NCBI GenBank assembly: GCA_003445035.1
Contig: DLVV01000228.1
Coordinates: forward strand, 1-25,352
Reading direction: 5' to 3'
Length of the DNA stretch: 25,352 nucleotides
Origin: Planctomycetaceae bacterium
Lineage (GTDB): Bacteria; Planctomycetota; Planctomycetia; Planctomycetales; Planctomycetaceae
Position 1 is the first letter of the stretch. The number at the start of each line of letters is the position of its first letter. The translations under genes and the position numbers were made by a program. A model generated the notes under the pieces. It worked only from the letters and a program-made list of their open reading frames with translations. It did no database searches and had not been told where the DNA came from. Positions 7,244 to 15,621 of this stretch are shown here, piece after piece.

Positions 7244-8866
7244 GTGACTCCGATCGAGTTTTCACTTCGCCGACGCCGCCTGGTCCGCATCGTGCCGACA
7301 CAGGTGGCACATGTCTTCACCGACGTGCTGGTGATCGGCGGAGGGATCGCCGGGTTGCGAGCCGTGTTGGCGCTCGAACCGGGACTCACGGCGGTCGTGG
7401 TCACCAAGGACCTGCTGACACTCTCCAACAGTGCCGAAGCCCAGGGCGGCATTGCCGGGGTGCTCGATCCGCTCGATGACTTCGCCAACCACACCGCCGA
7501 CACGATCGCTGCGGGCAAGGGACTGTGCGATCACGACGTGGTCGAAATGGTGGTGCGAGAGGCCCCGGGACGAATTCGCGAATTGATGGGGATCGGCACC
7601 CGCTTCGACCAGACCGACGGCCTGATCGATCTGACCCGTGAGGGAGGGCACAGTCACCGTCGGGTTGTGCATGCCAACGGAGATGCGACCGGACGTGAGG
7701 TGATGCGGGCGTTGCAGGAGGCGGCGGTCGAACGGGACGGGGTGCAGGTGTGGCAGAACACGTTCACGATCGATCTGCTGACCGTCGACGGCCACTGCCG
7801 CGGGGCGATCGTCCATGATCCCGGGAGACCAACGACCTGCGTGTGGGCCAAGCAGACGATCCTGGCCACCGGCGGAGCGGGGCAGTTGTTCCGCGAGACG
7901 ACCAATCCCGAGATCGCCACCGCGGACGGACACGCGATTGCCTTCCGCGCCGGTGCCGGCTTGCGAGATATGGAGTTCATGCAGTTCCACCCGACGGTGC
8001 TCTATATCGCCGGCAGCTCGCGACACCTGATCACCGAAGCGATCCGGGGCGAAGGGGCCTGGCTGCGGGATTGCCACGGGCACCGTTTCATGCCGGATTT
8101 TGACGAGGCGGCCGAGTTGGCGCCTCGTGACGTGGTCAGCCAGGCGATCACCGAACAGATGTCCACGACGAATCACCCCTGTGTCTACCTGGACCTTTCG
8201 CACATGGATGCCGACTTCGTCCGCTCCCGGTTTCCTCACATCGCCCGCGTCTGTGCGGATTTCGGGCTGGATGTCACCTGCGACCAGATTCCGGTTCGTC
8301 CCGGAGCGCACTACATGATCGGAGGGGTCACCGTTGACGACCAGGGCCGGACGACCCTGCCGGGGCTGTGGGCTGCAGGTGAGGTGACTTCGACCGGATT
8401 GCACGGGGCCAACCGGCTGGCGTCCAACAGCCTTGTCGAAGGGCTGGTCTACGGGGCCAGGGCCGGGGAGGCCGCTTCGAAGGCGGCGAGATTGATTCCC
8501 GACGATTTCGCCGTGCCCACGATGGCGTCGGACCCGGAACTCTTCGAGCGGGACGACGATGAATTGAACATCACCGACCTGAGGAACTCGCTGTCGAGCC
8601 TGATGTGGCGGCAGGTGGGGATCGAGCGAACCGAGAAGTTGATGCAGGAGGCGGCCGAACGGGTCGAGTTCTGGGACGGGTTCGTGTCGAACCGTGAGTT
8701 GAGCGAGATGGCGGGATGGGAACTGCAGAACCTGCTGCTGGTCGCCCAACTGATGATTGCCTCGGCCAGAACCCGCACCGAAAGCCGGGGAGTCCACCTG
8801 CGGAGCGACTTCCCCCAGACCGACGCCGCACAGGCGAGTCACCTCGACATCATCGCGACGGACTAA
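7244..8866 (+). CDS. nadB: L-aspartate oxidase NadB
   Basis: NadB oxidises L-aspartate to iminoaspartate, the first step of de novo NAD synthesis, before NadA. The 540-residue protein has the FAD-binding GGGIAG at 32-37 and NSAEAQGGIAG downstream. The capping domain carries the EGGHSHRRVVHANGDATGR segment, and QFHPTVLY is the substrate-side motif. PGAHYMIGGV and GANRLASNSLVEGLVYG are the conserved C-terminal FAD and active-site segments. Length matches E. coli NadB. The start is a GTG at 7244; the protein's homology begins around residue 25, so a slightly later start is possible. Its TAA overlaps the stop of the convergent small gene. No nadA or nadC is in the window. Confidence 0.93.
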   Translation: MTPIEFSLRRRRLVRIVPTQVAHVFTDVLVIGGGIAGLRAVLALEPGLTAVVVTKDLLTLSNSAEAQGGIAGVLDPLDDFANHTADTIAAGKGLCDHDVVEMVVREAPGRIRELMGIGTRFDQTDGLIDLTREGGHSHRRVVHANGDATGREVMRALQEAAVERDGVQVWQNTFTIDLLTVDGHCRGAIVHDPGRPTTCVWAKQTILATGGAGQLFRETTNPEIATADGHAIAFRAGAGLRDMEFMQFHPTVLYIAGSSRHLITEAIRGEGAWLRDCHGHRFMPDFDEAAELAPRDVVSQAITEQMSTTNHPCVYLDLSHMDADFVRSRFPHIARVCADFGLDVTCDQIPVRPGAHYMIGGVTVDDQGRTTLPGLWAAGEVTSTGLHGANRLASNSLVEGLVYGARAGEAASKAARLIPDDFAVPTMASDPELFERDDDELNITDLRNSLSSLMWRQVGIERTEKLMQEAAERVEFWDGFVSNRELSEMAGWELQNLLLVAQLMIASARTRTESRGVHLRSDFPQTDAAQASHLDIIATD

Positions 8867-9165
8867 CAGGCTCCGGCGAGCGAGTCGATCTCGATGCGAT
8901 GAGGGAGCGGGAGCTTGAGGTAGCGATTGCCGCGGGCGTCGTAGAAGTAGATCTGGTTGTGGTCGCTTTCCCAGATCGCGCCCAGGCGAACGTTGCGGGG
9001 GCCCTGGACGGAAAACTGCAGGCCACAGTGGCGGCCGCGTCGTGACAGCGCCCGCTGAGTCATCGAGGTGATTTCGGCCAGCAGGTTCTCTTTGTCACAG
9101 AGTGTGTTGCGTACGAAGTTTCGCAGATCGTCCAGCGTCCGAATCTCAGCAAGGGGGTTGCTCAT
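8863..9165 (-). CDS. Conserved-looking hypothetical protein, 100 residues
   Basis: I do not recognise this protein. The first half is predicted helical (LDDLRNFVRNTLCDKENLLAE and a SMTQRALSRRG helix). The second half looks like four to five beta strands (CGLQFSVQGPRN, VRLGAIWESDHNQIYFYDA, RYLKLPLP), so a small alpha+beta domain is likely. There is no signal peptide or membrane segment. Its TAG overlaps the TAA of the convergent nadB gene by three bases (CTAA). The full-length frame and codon usage like its neighbours support a real gene. It is divergent from the 119-residue gene at 9445. No function is inferred. Confidence 0.7.
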   Translation of the reverse strand: MSNPLAEIRTLDDLRNFVRNTLCDKENLLAEITSMTQRALSRRGRHCGLQFSVQGPRNVRLGAIWESDHNQIYFYDARGNRYLKLPLPHRIEIDSLAGAC

Positions 9166-9232
9166 CAGTAGAGTTTTCCTGGTGCGTCAAGGTGTTGGGA
9201 GCGGGACAGTTTGGCCGACCTGCCCAGCTTAC

Positions 9233-9245
9233 CTATCGGCGATAG
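9233..9245. promoter_or_regulatory. 13-bp palindrome in the divergent small-gene intergenic region
   Basis: CTATCGGCGATAG is a perfect palindrome around one central base, 68 bp upstream of the 100-residue gene. It could be an operator for the minus-strand gene. A second weaker inverted repeat, ACCGG/CCGGT, lies at 9303-9317. No firm minus-strand promoter hexamers were seen. Confidence 0.35.
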
Positions 9246-9385
9246 TTTGACACCAAATGTGGGAACGCGGCGGACGGCGTTCACATCGTTACGGTGTGTG
9301 TGACCGGACCGACCGGTGTGTTCGTGCGGACGAATTTGCTCATTTGGTTGAAGTTGACGATTGCGCAGGATACTGATGTGGCGCA

Positions 9386-9414
9386 TTGCACCGATCGCAT
9401 GACCTGCGTATTAA
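9386..9414 (+). promoter_or_regulatory. Sigma-70-type promoter for the 119-residue gene
   Basis: TTGCAC (9386-9391) and TATTAA (9409-9414) are separated by 17 bp, close to housekeeping consensus. Transcription would start near 9421, with AGGGAG (9433-9438) as ribosome binding site before the ATG at 9445. Confidence 0.55.
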
Positions 9415-9444
9415 TGGTCGGCCGTTATCCAAAGGGAGCGATCG

Positions 9445-9804
9445 ATGAGCGGAGGACTTCCCGAGGGGTTTTCGAATCTCGATGACTTGTGGGACGGGCC
9501 ACCGTCGGAGCCGATTTCGGGTGAATCCGAAAATATGGCCGACGAGGTGACCGGGCAATCGCCGGAAGCGGACGACGATTCACGGCTTTACCTGCCCGGC
9601 TGGGAGGATGGCTGGACGGTGCAACTGAAGACGACCTGGGAGCGCGAGTACTGTTTCGCCAAGAACCCCGGTGAGGAGTTCTATCACCTGTTGATGGCCG
9701 GCGAACTCTATGTGCAATACGACGACGAGAAATTCTGCCTGGAGTGCGCGCGTCGCCGCGGCGTGCTCAGCAAGAACCGCCTGCACTGGAGACGAGGGGG
9801 GTGA
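9445..9804 (+). CDS. Hypothetical acidic 119-residue protein
   Basis: I do not recognise this protein. The first 50 residues are acidic and low-complexity, probably disordered. A compact C-terminal region follows from about 52. It is rich in Trp and Tyr, with strand-like stretches (WTVQLKTTWEREYCF, HLLMAGELYVQYDDEKFCLEC) and a basic end (RRRGVLSKNRLHWRRGG). It has one CxxC (CLEC) and an isolated Cys in EYCF, too few for a canonical zinc finger within one chain unless it dimerises. A clear promoter and Shine-Dalgarno support the gene. It is convergent with the giant ATPase gene and divergent from the 100-residue gene. Confidence 0.65.
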   Translation: MSGGLPEGFSNLDDLWDGPPSEPISGESENMADEVTGQSPEADDDSRLYLPGWEDGWTVQLKTTWEREYCFAKNPGEEFYHLLMAGELYVQYDDEKFCLECARRRGVLSKNRLHWRRGG

Positions 9805-9833
9805 GCGGAGGTCGCAGCTTCACAGAGGGACGT

Positions 9834-9848
9834 GCCGGTTCTTCCGGC
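9834..9848. terminator. Weak hairpin between the 119-residue gene and the AAA+ operon end
   Basis: GCCGG (9834-9838), loop TTCTT and CCGGC (9844-9848) lie in the 123-bp convergent gap (9805-9927). The stem is short and the following bases are only modestly T-rich, so this is a tentative terminator. Confidence 0.3.
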
Positions 9849-9927
9849 CGGATTTCTCGCGAGTGTTCCGACCACCGCGGATTGCGGGAGATGCTCGCCC
9901 GCGTCGACGGGTGTCAAGAACTGACGC

Positions 9928-12900
9928 CTAGCTGTCGGACCGACGGGATCGGCTTCGCTTGCCTTTCGGGCCCGAGACCTGCCCGATCAGACGTTCGTAG
10001 TCTTCGAGGGTCGTGTTGAGTTGCTCGCGGAGATCCCTGAGCTCCTTCTGTTGCGCCTGGCTGCTTTTGAGCAGTGGTTCCATCCAGCCTTCCATCAGTC
10101 GAAACTGCTGCCTGAGCACCTTCAGCAGACTGGGCGGGATCTTGTTGACGACGGTGATCGTGTTGGCACCGGCTAGTTGCTCGAGTTCCTCTTCTCCGTC
10201 TTCGTCCTCGGGATCGTCGGGTTCGACAACCGTCACCGGCAACACGTCCTTCTCGTGTGATTCGTCTTCGGTTTCGTCTGGCTGTTCTTTCGCAGCTTCC
10301 GGTTCGGCTGCGGCAACGGTGACCGGGCGGGCGGCCACTTCGGACAACGCGTCACGGATGGCGTCGAGACTTTCTCGAAGACCGTCAACGTGTCCGGCGA
10401 TGTCCGCATTGGCAGGCGGCGGCTCGTCGGACGAATCGCTTGAAACGAGTCGGTCGAGTCCATCGGTCATGGCCTGGCGGATCTGGTCCAGCCCGGAGGT
10501 GACGCCGTCGAGTTGTCCGGTGAGCTGCTCGAGAGCGGCGGGTTCTGGGTCCTGCTGCTCCTGGTCCTCATCCGCGTCAGCCGGTTCGCCGTTTCCGGCG
10601 GCGAGTTGTTCAAGTCCGTCGGCCATCGCGTCGCGGATCGACTCGAGTCCCTCGCTGAAGCTGCTCAACTGGACGACCACCTGGCCGACCTTGTCGTCGG
10701 ACCCGATTCCCCGCATCTTGACGTTCTGCTGGAACGTCTTCTTGATCGTCTCCCATCGGTCGAGTTCCTCTTCGGTCAGGGCGTCGATCAGTTCCTTGAA
10801 CTTCAGCACGTTGGCCTCGGTGTCGGAGGTCAGCGTCTGCGAGTCGTTCTCGTAGTTGGAGACGATCAGCGACTGGAGTTCGTCGTCGTTCATGATCGGG
10901 ACCACCTTTTCGGCGATCCGGTTCATGTTGCGGTAGGATCCCTGCAGCTTGAAGGCCGGTTCGGTGCGGTAGTCGTCGGACATGGCCGCCGAGCGGATGT
11001 ACTCGCGATTGACCGCCAGGATCACGTTGCGGATCCGCATCAGCTTCTTCATCACGGTGACGAATTCGGAGAGCTCTTCGGCCGAGTAGTTGCCTTCGAG
11101 TTCGATTCCGTCGGGGGTCTCACCCTGGGCCATGCGGATCACCGCGTAGACGTCATCCTGGCTGCGGGTGGCCAGCTGGTTGAGGGTGGAGTTGGAGGTG
11201 AGGCAGTTCTCGAGGTAACTCATCTCGAAAACCTCAGCACTCTCACCGATCATCTCGCCGAGGTTGTAGATGTCGGCACGGTTGGTGAGCATGTCGGGGA
11301 TCTGGAACTTCTCACCGCTTTCGGTGTACGGGTTGCCGGCCATCACGACGCAGACCTTGCGGCCCCGCAGGTCGTAGGTCCGCGTGCGGCCCTTATAGAC
11401 ACCCTCGATCTTTCGCTGGGCGTCGCACAGCGAGATGAACTTCTGGAGGAACTCGGGGTTGGTGTGCTGGATGTCGTCGAGATAGATCATCACGTTGTCG
11501 CCCATCTCCAGGGCGAGGTTCAGTTTTGCGACTTCCTCGCGGGCGGCTGCGTTGGGGGCCTCGGATGGGTCCAATGACGTGACGTGGTGACCGATGGCCG
11601 GGCCGTTGATCTTCATGAAGATGATGCCCAGCCGATTGGCGATGTACTCCATCAACGTGGTTTTGCCGTAGCCCGGCGGCGAGACCAGCAGCAGCAGGCC
11701 CATCAGGTCGGTTCGCTTCTCCTCGCCGACAACTCCCATCTGCTTGGCCAGGTTGTCACCGACGATAGGGAGATAGACCTGGTCGATCAGCTTGTTACGT
11801 ACGAACGAGGTCAGGACGCGGGGCCGGAACTCCTCGAGTCGCATTCCCTCCCGGGCCGTTTCGACCAGGTCTTTCTTCTGCTCCTGGTAGGCCAGGAACC
11901 GCGGCACACGATTCTGGTGGAAGCGTTCCAGCCTTTGCATGAAGCGGTTGTAGTGCAGGTGGTAGTGGCTGCCGTCGATAACGGAGTGGTCGCCGGCGAG
12001 GTCGTCGAGTTCGGCGACGGCCGAGGCGTCGACGACGACCTTTCGATCGATCGATCCCTCGAGCAGCAAGGCCGCCACCTCGTCGATGTAGTCGGCCGTC
12101 TCGGCGTCGGCACGACTCTCGAGAAAGGCCTCGACCCAGTCTCGGGCCACGTGGAGTCCGCCGGCCGAGTCCTTCTTGACCGCAGCCAGGCTTTGGGTGA
12201 ACTGGCTGGCGTGTCCGGAACTCTTGAGATGAGCGGTGAACGAATCGTGCAGTTCGGCCGCGGTGCGGCTGATGACGAATCCCGTATCGGGGTCGGCGAG
12301 TTCGGCGAAGAGATACTTGGCGGCTTCTCCGACGAGGTTTTTGTTGAACAGTCCCTCGTCGGTGACGAACTGTTCGAGCATCCCGGTCAGCGAGGCGACG
12401 TACGCGGCCTGTGCACCGGTGCCGGGAAAGACACGGCTGACGTTGCCGAAACCCCGCAGCTGTGCGGCGATGCGGTCCTTGGCCAGCTGGCCCCCGAAGC
12501 GGGACCAGAAGACCTTGGCCATCGCTCGCGAGCGAGCGTGGTAACGGAGCAGTCCGATCCGCGAGTTCATCTGCAGCAGGGCACCGAGGATCTGGCTGGC
12601 GTCACGGTCGTGAACGCCCTTGACGTAACTCTCGGCATACCGTGGACCCATGAACTCCTGTACCACCGCCAGCTGTGCGTCGGGCTCCATCGCCAACACC
12701 TCGTCCCGTTCGGGCAGTTCCTCGCTGCCCAGGGCTTCGAACAGCAGGTACGCCAGGTACTCGCCCCGGTACACCTCGGCCGTTTCACTGACGATGTCCT
12801 GTCTCCACAACTCCCTGGTTGCCAGGAACTCCTCGTCTCCGATCGGTTCGAAGAAGTCGGTGCCGGTCAGGTGCAGGGCCATTTCGTCGTCGCGGAAGAC

Positions 12901-15585
12901 GGTTGTCAGGTCCAGTTGCTGGACGTTGACCGAGAAGTGGTGGTTGCCCATCTTGATGACGTTGTCACCGCCGACGAACAGGTCCTGTCGATCCTTGAGC
13001 TGACGGACGGCGTCCTCACGGATCGTCTTCAGTCGACTCTGGATGTCATCGACCTTGACACTGTCCTCGAGTTCCTTGAGCTGGTCGACGATGTCACGGA
13101 CCTTGTCGATCATCAGGTCCGAGGCGAAGTAGCCGTTGATGTCGTTGACGCTTTCGAGGGTTCCCACTCGGCTCTGGATTCCGCTCAGAATTCGCTCGGC
13201 CGCGGACATCAGGGCGTTGGCCCGTTTGTTGCGAGCCTCGACCAACTGCAGCTTCCGGGTTTCGAACGCGTTGTAGACCTCGTCACGTTTCTCGGACAAC
13301 TGCACGACGAACTCGTCGAACTCGGCGAATCGTCCTTCGAGCTCTTCGATGCCGATCATCACCTTGGTGAGAAACTCGTCGCACTTCTCGGGCGAATCAC
13401 AGACATCGAGGTAGTTGACGATCGACTGGTCGAGCAGTTTCAGTTGCGAGTTGAATTCGGCAACACCCTCGACCGACATCAGGTCACGGGACTTCTTCTT
13501 GAGAGCGGCGCGGGCCTGGTTGACCGTCGAGAAGATGTTGGAGATGTTGTCGATGATCGCGGTCCGCTGGGTGGCGTCGTCGATCTCGAGGTTGCTGACG
13601 ATGTCGATCAGCATCTCGAGGTCGGCGGCACTCTGGTCGATCGCCTCCTGGAGCGACTTGGCGTCGCTGACCTTCGTCAACCCCTGGACGCCGGCGAGTT
13701 CCTCGCCCACCTTCTTCTCGTAGGGGGCCAGCGACTCGGGGCGGAGCAGGAACTCGACACAGCGGTGCGACAGGGTGTCATTCTGATCCGAGACTTCCTG
13801 CTCGAGCTGGTCGACGAGCGCGGTGTCGATGTAGCGGAGGTCCCGCAGGGTGATGATGTCACCGCGGATGCGTCGGAGTGCGGCGAGGGAGTCGACGAAG
13901 TCCTGGATCGTTTCGAAGCGTCGCCGGCTCACGTCCGAGATGATCTCGCGAGTTTCGCCCTCGACCCGTGACGTTTCGCTGGCGGTGTTTCGCTTGACCC
14001 GCACCACCTTCTCAAACTCGTCGATCGCCGACGCGGCGGCGTTTCGGATCTCGCCGAGCGGGGTTGCCAGTCCCCCGGTTTCCTCGTTGGTGATCCAGAA
14101 GAAGCTGTCGAGGATGTCGGTCGACTGCTTGACGATGTCGACGTAGAGGTTGGCGTAGGTGTCCTCCTTGTTGATCAGTCCGAGCACCTCGTGGCACTCG
14201 GCCATGCCCCGCACGATGTCCTTGTTGCCCACCTTGTGCAGGAACGTCTCCTCGGTTCCCGGTGGCTCGTAACTCTCTCCGGTGTAGGGTGTCTGCCAGA
14301 CCTGGATCGCATGGTGCTTGGACGCAGCTTCCTGTGAGCGGAAGCAGACCAGTTCACCGCCGTCGAACAACGAGAAGCCGTGACAGATCAGGGGAGTCTC
14401 GACCTTCTGCTCGATCAGGTTGTAGTTGAGCAGGATGTAGACACCCGAGTCGCGGTTGTGGAAGACATAGAGAAAGTCTTCGCCGTTGGGCGAGTCGATG
14501 CGGCCGGCGAACTGCATGTCCTGCAGATCGCTCTCGAACGTCTTGTTTTCTCCGGTCTGCAGGTAGTAGCCGTTGGAGAAGATCAGTCCGTGGTCGTCAG
14601 GCAGCATCACGCAGGCGTGCTCGATCGCGTCGAGCCGTACCACCTGCTGCGCCTTCTCGTTGTAGACCAGGTACCGGTCGGTGTTCTCCTGGTAGGGCCG
14701 CACCTTCATCAGGATGATGTTGCCCAGGATCGAGAAGTCGACGCGTGCGTCGTCGAGTGTCTGGTCGGCGTGTTCGACCGGTTCGGAGTAGATCCCCCCG
14801 CCGCTGGCGGTGTTGTCCTCGATCTTGATCGTCAGGTCGCCGCCGACAGTCTCGACGAAGATACGGTCGGCAATCGAGATGTGAGGGTGCGCACCGGATT
14901 GATGCATGTCGCGGGTGGCCAGTGTCCACTCGAAGCCGTGCTGCGGCGGAAAGACCACCTCGTGGTCCGAGCGGTTGTCGACGTACGTCAGGCCATCGTC
15001 GGAGATCACCCACTTGAACGACTTGATGTCGTTGACCGAGACACCGACCCGGAAGACCATGAACAGGTACACGCCGGTCTGAAAGAACCTCGCGAAGGTG
15101 GCGTGCTTGTAGTACTTGTAGACGTCCTCGAAGTCCTTGCGGAATCGGTTGTCGGAGATGAGGTCGAGCGGGCCGGGCGAGAACTTCCCGTCGGCGAATC
15201 CGTGGACGGCGAAGACATCCTCTATGGTGATCTCGGACTTCAATCCGAAAGTGACGTTGTAGCCGAACAGCAGGTGCGAGCCGATCGAGACCATGTCGCG
15301 CGGCACGCAGTTGTGATCGGTCGTGATCCTCTCGGTGCCCAGTAACGTCGTCTCGATCGACCCGAATGCGTCCTTGCGGGCGTCGTTGAGTGTGCCGAGC
15401 CTCTTGCGGAGATCCTGGCTGTGGGAGACCAGGCGTCCCCGAATGATCTCGTACGTCCCACTCTCCAACTGCGGCCCGTCGCCGGTTGCGGACGCACCGG
15501 GGGCGTCGTCGGTGGGCTGCGAGGCGGCATCGGCTGTTGAGTCAGCCGCTGCGACCTCGTTCTGGGGACGTTCTTCGTCGGCCAT
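9928..15585 (-). CDS. Giant AAA+ protein of the 'DNA repair ATPase' (DUF3686-like) family
   Basis: A 1885-residue protein. Residues 1-40 are Ala/Asp-rich and disordered. About 43-150 carry the family's N-terminal segment (LNDARKDAFG, LLGTERI, LLFGYNV). Repeated beta-strand units at about 150-480 look like a beta-propeller. About 520-880 is mostly coiled coil, then a helical middle. The AAA+ module has Walker A SPPGYGKTT at 1302-1310, Walker B MIYLDD with Asp1370 and Asp1371, and a sensor-1 strand MAGNP at 1415-1419. The last 240 residues alternate acidic linkers with short helical repeats and end in a coiled coil and a basic tail. The 'DNA repair' label is a family name; nothing here proves it. 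ATG 15585 follows AGGAATT; a GTG lies one codon earlier. It follows the flotillin gene by 36 bp, so the two probably act together. Confidence 0.85.
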   Translation of the reverse strand: MADEERPQNEVAAADSTADAASQPTDDAPGASATGDGPQLESGTYEIIRGRLVSHSQDLRKRLGTLNDARKDAFGSIETTLLGTERITTDHNCVPRDMVSIGSHLLFGYNVTFGLKSEITIEDVFAVHGFADGKFSPGPLDLISDNRFRKDFEDVYKYYKHATFARFFQTGVYLFMVFRVGVSVNDIKSFKWVISDDGLTYVDNRSDHEVVFPPQHGFEWTLATRDMHQSGAHPHISIADRIFVETVGGDLTIKIEDNTASGGGIYSEPVEHADQTLDDARVDFSILGNIILMKVRPYQENTDRYLVYNEKAQQVVRLDAIEHACVMLPDDHGLIFSNGYYLQTGENKTFESDLQDMQFAGRIDSPNGEDFLYVFHNRDSGVYILLNYNLIEQKVETPLICHGFSLFDGGELVCFRSQEAASKHHAIQVWQTPYTGESYEPPGTEETFLHKVGNKDIVRGMAECHEVLGLINKEDTYANLYVDIVKQSTDILDSFFWITNEETGGLATPLGEIRNAAASAIDEFEKVVRVKRNTASETSRVEGETREIISDVSRRRFETIQDFVDSLAALRRIRGDIITLRDLRYIDTALVDQLEQEVSDQNDTLSHRCVEFLLRPESLAPYEKKVGEELAGVQGLTKVSDAKSLQEAIDQSAADLEMLIDIVSNLEIDDATQRTAIIDNISNIFSTVNQARAALKKKSRDLMSVEGVAEFNSQLKLLDQSIVNYLDVCDSPEKCDEFLTKVMIGIEELEGRFAEFDEFVVQLSEKRDEVYNAFETRKLQLVEARNKRANALMSAAERILSGIQSRVGTLESVNDINGYFASDLMIDKVRDIVDQLKELEDSVKVDDIQSRLKTIREDAVRQLKDRQDLFVGGDNVIKMGNHHFSVNVQQLDLTTVFRDDEMALHLTGTDFFEPIGDEEFLATRELWRQDIVSETAEVYRGEYLAYLLFEALGSEELPERDEVLAMEPDAQLAVVQEFMGPRYAESYVKGVHDRDASQILGALLQMNSRIGLLRYHARSRAMAKVFWSRFGGQLAKDRIAAQLRGFGNVSRVFPGTGAQAAYVASLTGMLEQFVTDEGLFNKNLVGEAAKYLFAELADPDTGFVISRTAAELHDSFTAHLKSSGHASQFTQSLAAVKKDSAGGLHVARDWVEAFLESRADAETADYIDEVAALLLEGSIDRKVVVDASAVAELDDLAGDHSVIDGSHYHLHYNRFMQRLERFHQNRVPRFLAYQEQKKDLVETAREGMRLEEFRPRVLTSFVRNKLIDQVYLPIVGDNLAKQMGVVGEEKRTDLMGLLLLVSPPGYGKTTLMEYIANRLGIIFMKINGPAIGHHVTSLDPSEAPNAAAREEVAKLNLALEMGDNVMIYLDDIQHTNPEFLQKFISLCDAQRKIEGVYKGRTRTYDLRGRKVCVVMAGNPYTESGEKFQIPDMLTNRADIYNLGEMIGESAEVFEMSYLENCLTSNSTLNQLATRSQDDVYAVIRMAQGETPDGIELEGNYSAEELSEFVTVMKKLMRIRNVILAVNREYIRSAAMSDDYRTEPAFKLQGSYRNMNRIAEKVVPIMNDDELQSLIVSNYENDSQTLTSDTEANVLKFKELIDALTEEELDRWETIKKTFQQNVKMRGIGSDDKVGQVVVQLSSFSEGLESIRDAMADGLEQLAAGNGEPADADEDQEQQDPEPAALEQLTGQLDGVTSGLDQIRQAMTDGLDRLVSSDSSDEPPPANADIAGHVDGLRESLDAIRDALSEVAARPVTVAAAEPEAAKEQPDETEDESHEKDVLPVTVVEPDDPEDEDGEEELEQLAGANTITVVNKIPPSLLKVLRQQFRLMEGWMEPLLKSSQAQQKELRDLREQLNTTLEDYERLIGQVSGPKGKRSRSRRSDS

Positions 15586-15621
15586 CACGGGAATTCCTGG
15601 CGATTGGTTGCCGGGTGCCGA

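Noticed and set aside
11584..13971. Plus-strand open frame of 795 codons
   Set aside because: It is the mirror of the giant ATPase gene. Its translation is Val/Asp/Leu/Gly-rich with no domain, an antisense effect of high-GC codon bias.
14380..15345. Plus-strand open frame of 321 codons
   Set aside because: Antisense shadow of the ATPase N-terminal region; no motifs and no ribosome binding site.
9928..15585. Assigning the giant ATPase a DNA-repair function from its usual family label
   Set aside because: No nuclease, helicase or recognised DNA-binding domain is visible. Only the AAA+ motor, coiled coils and a probable propeller are supported.
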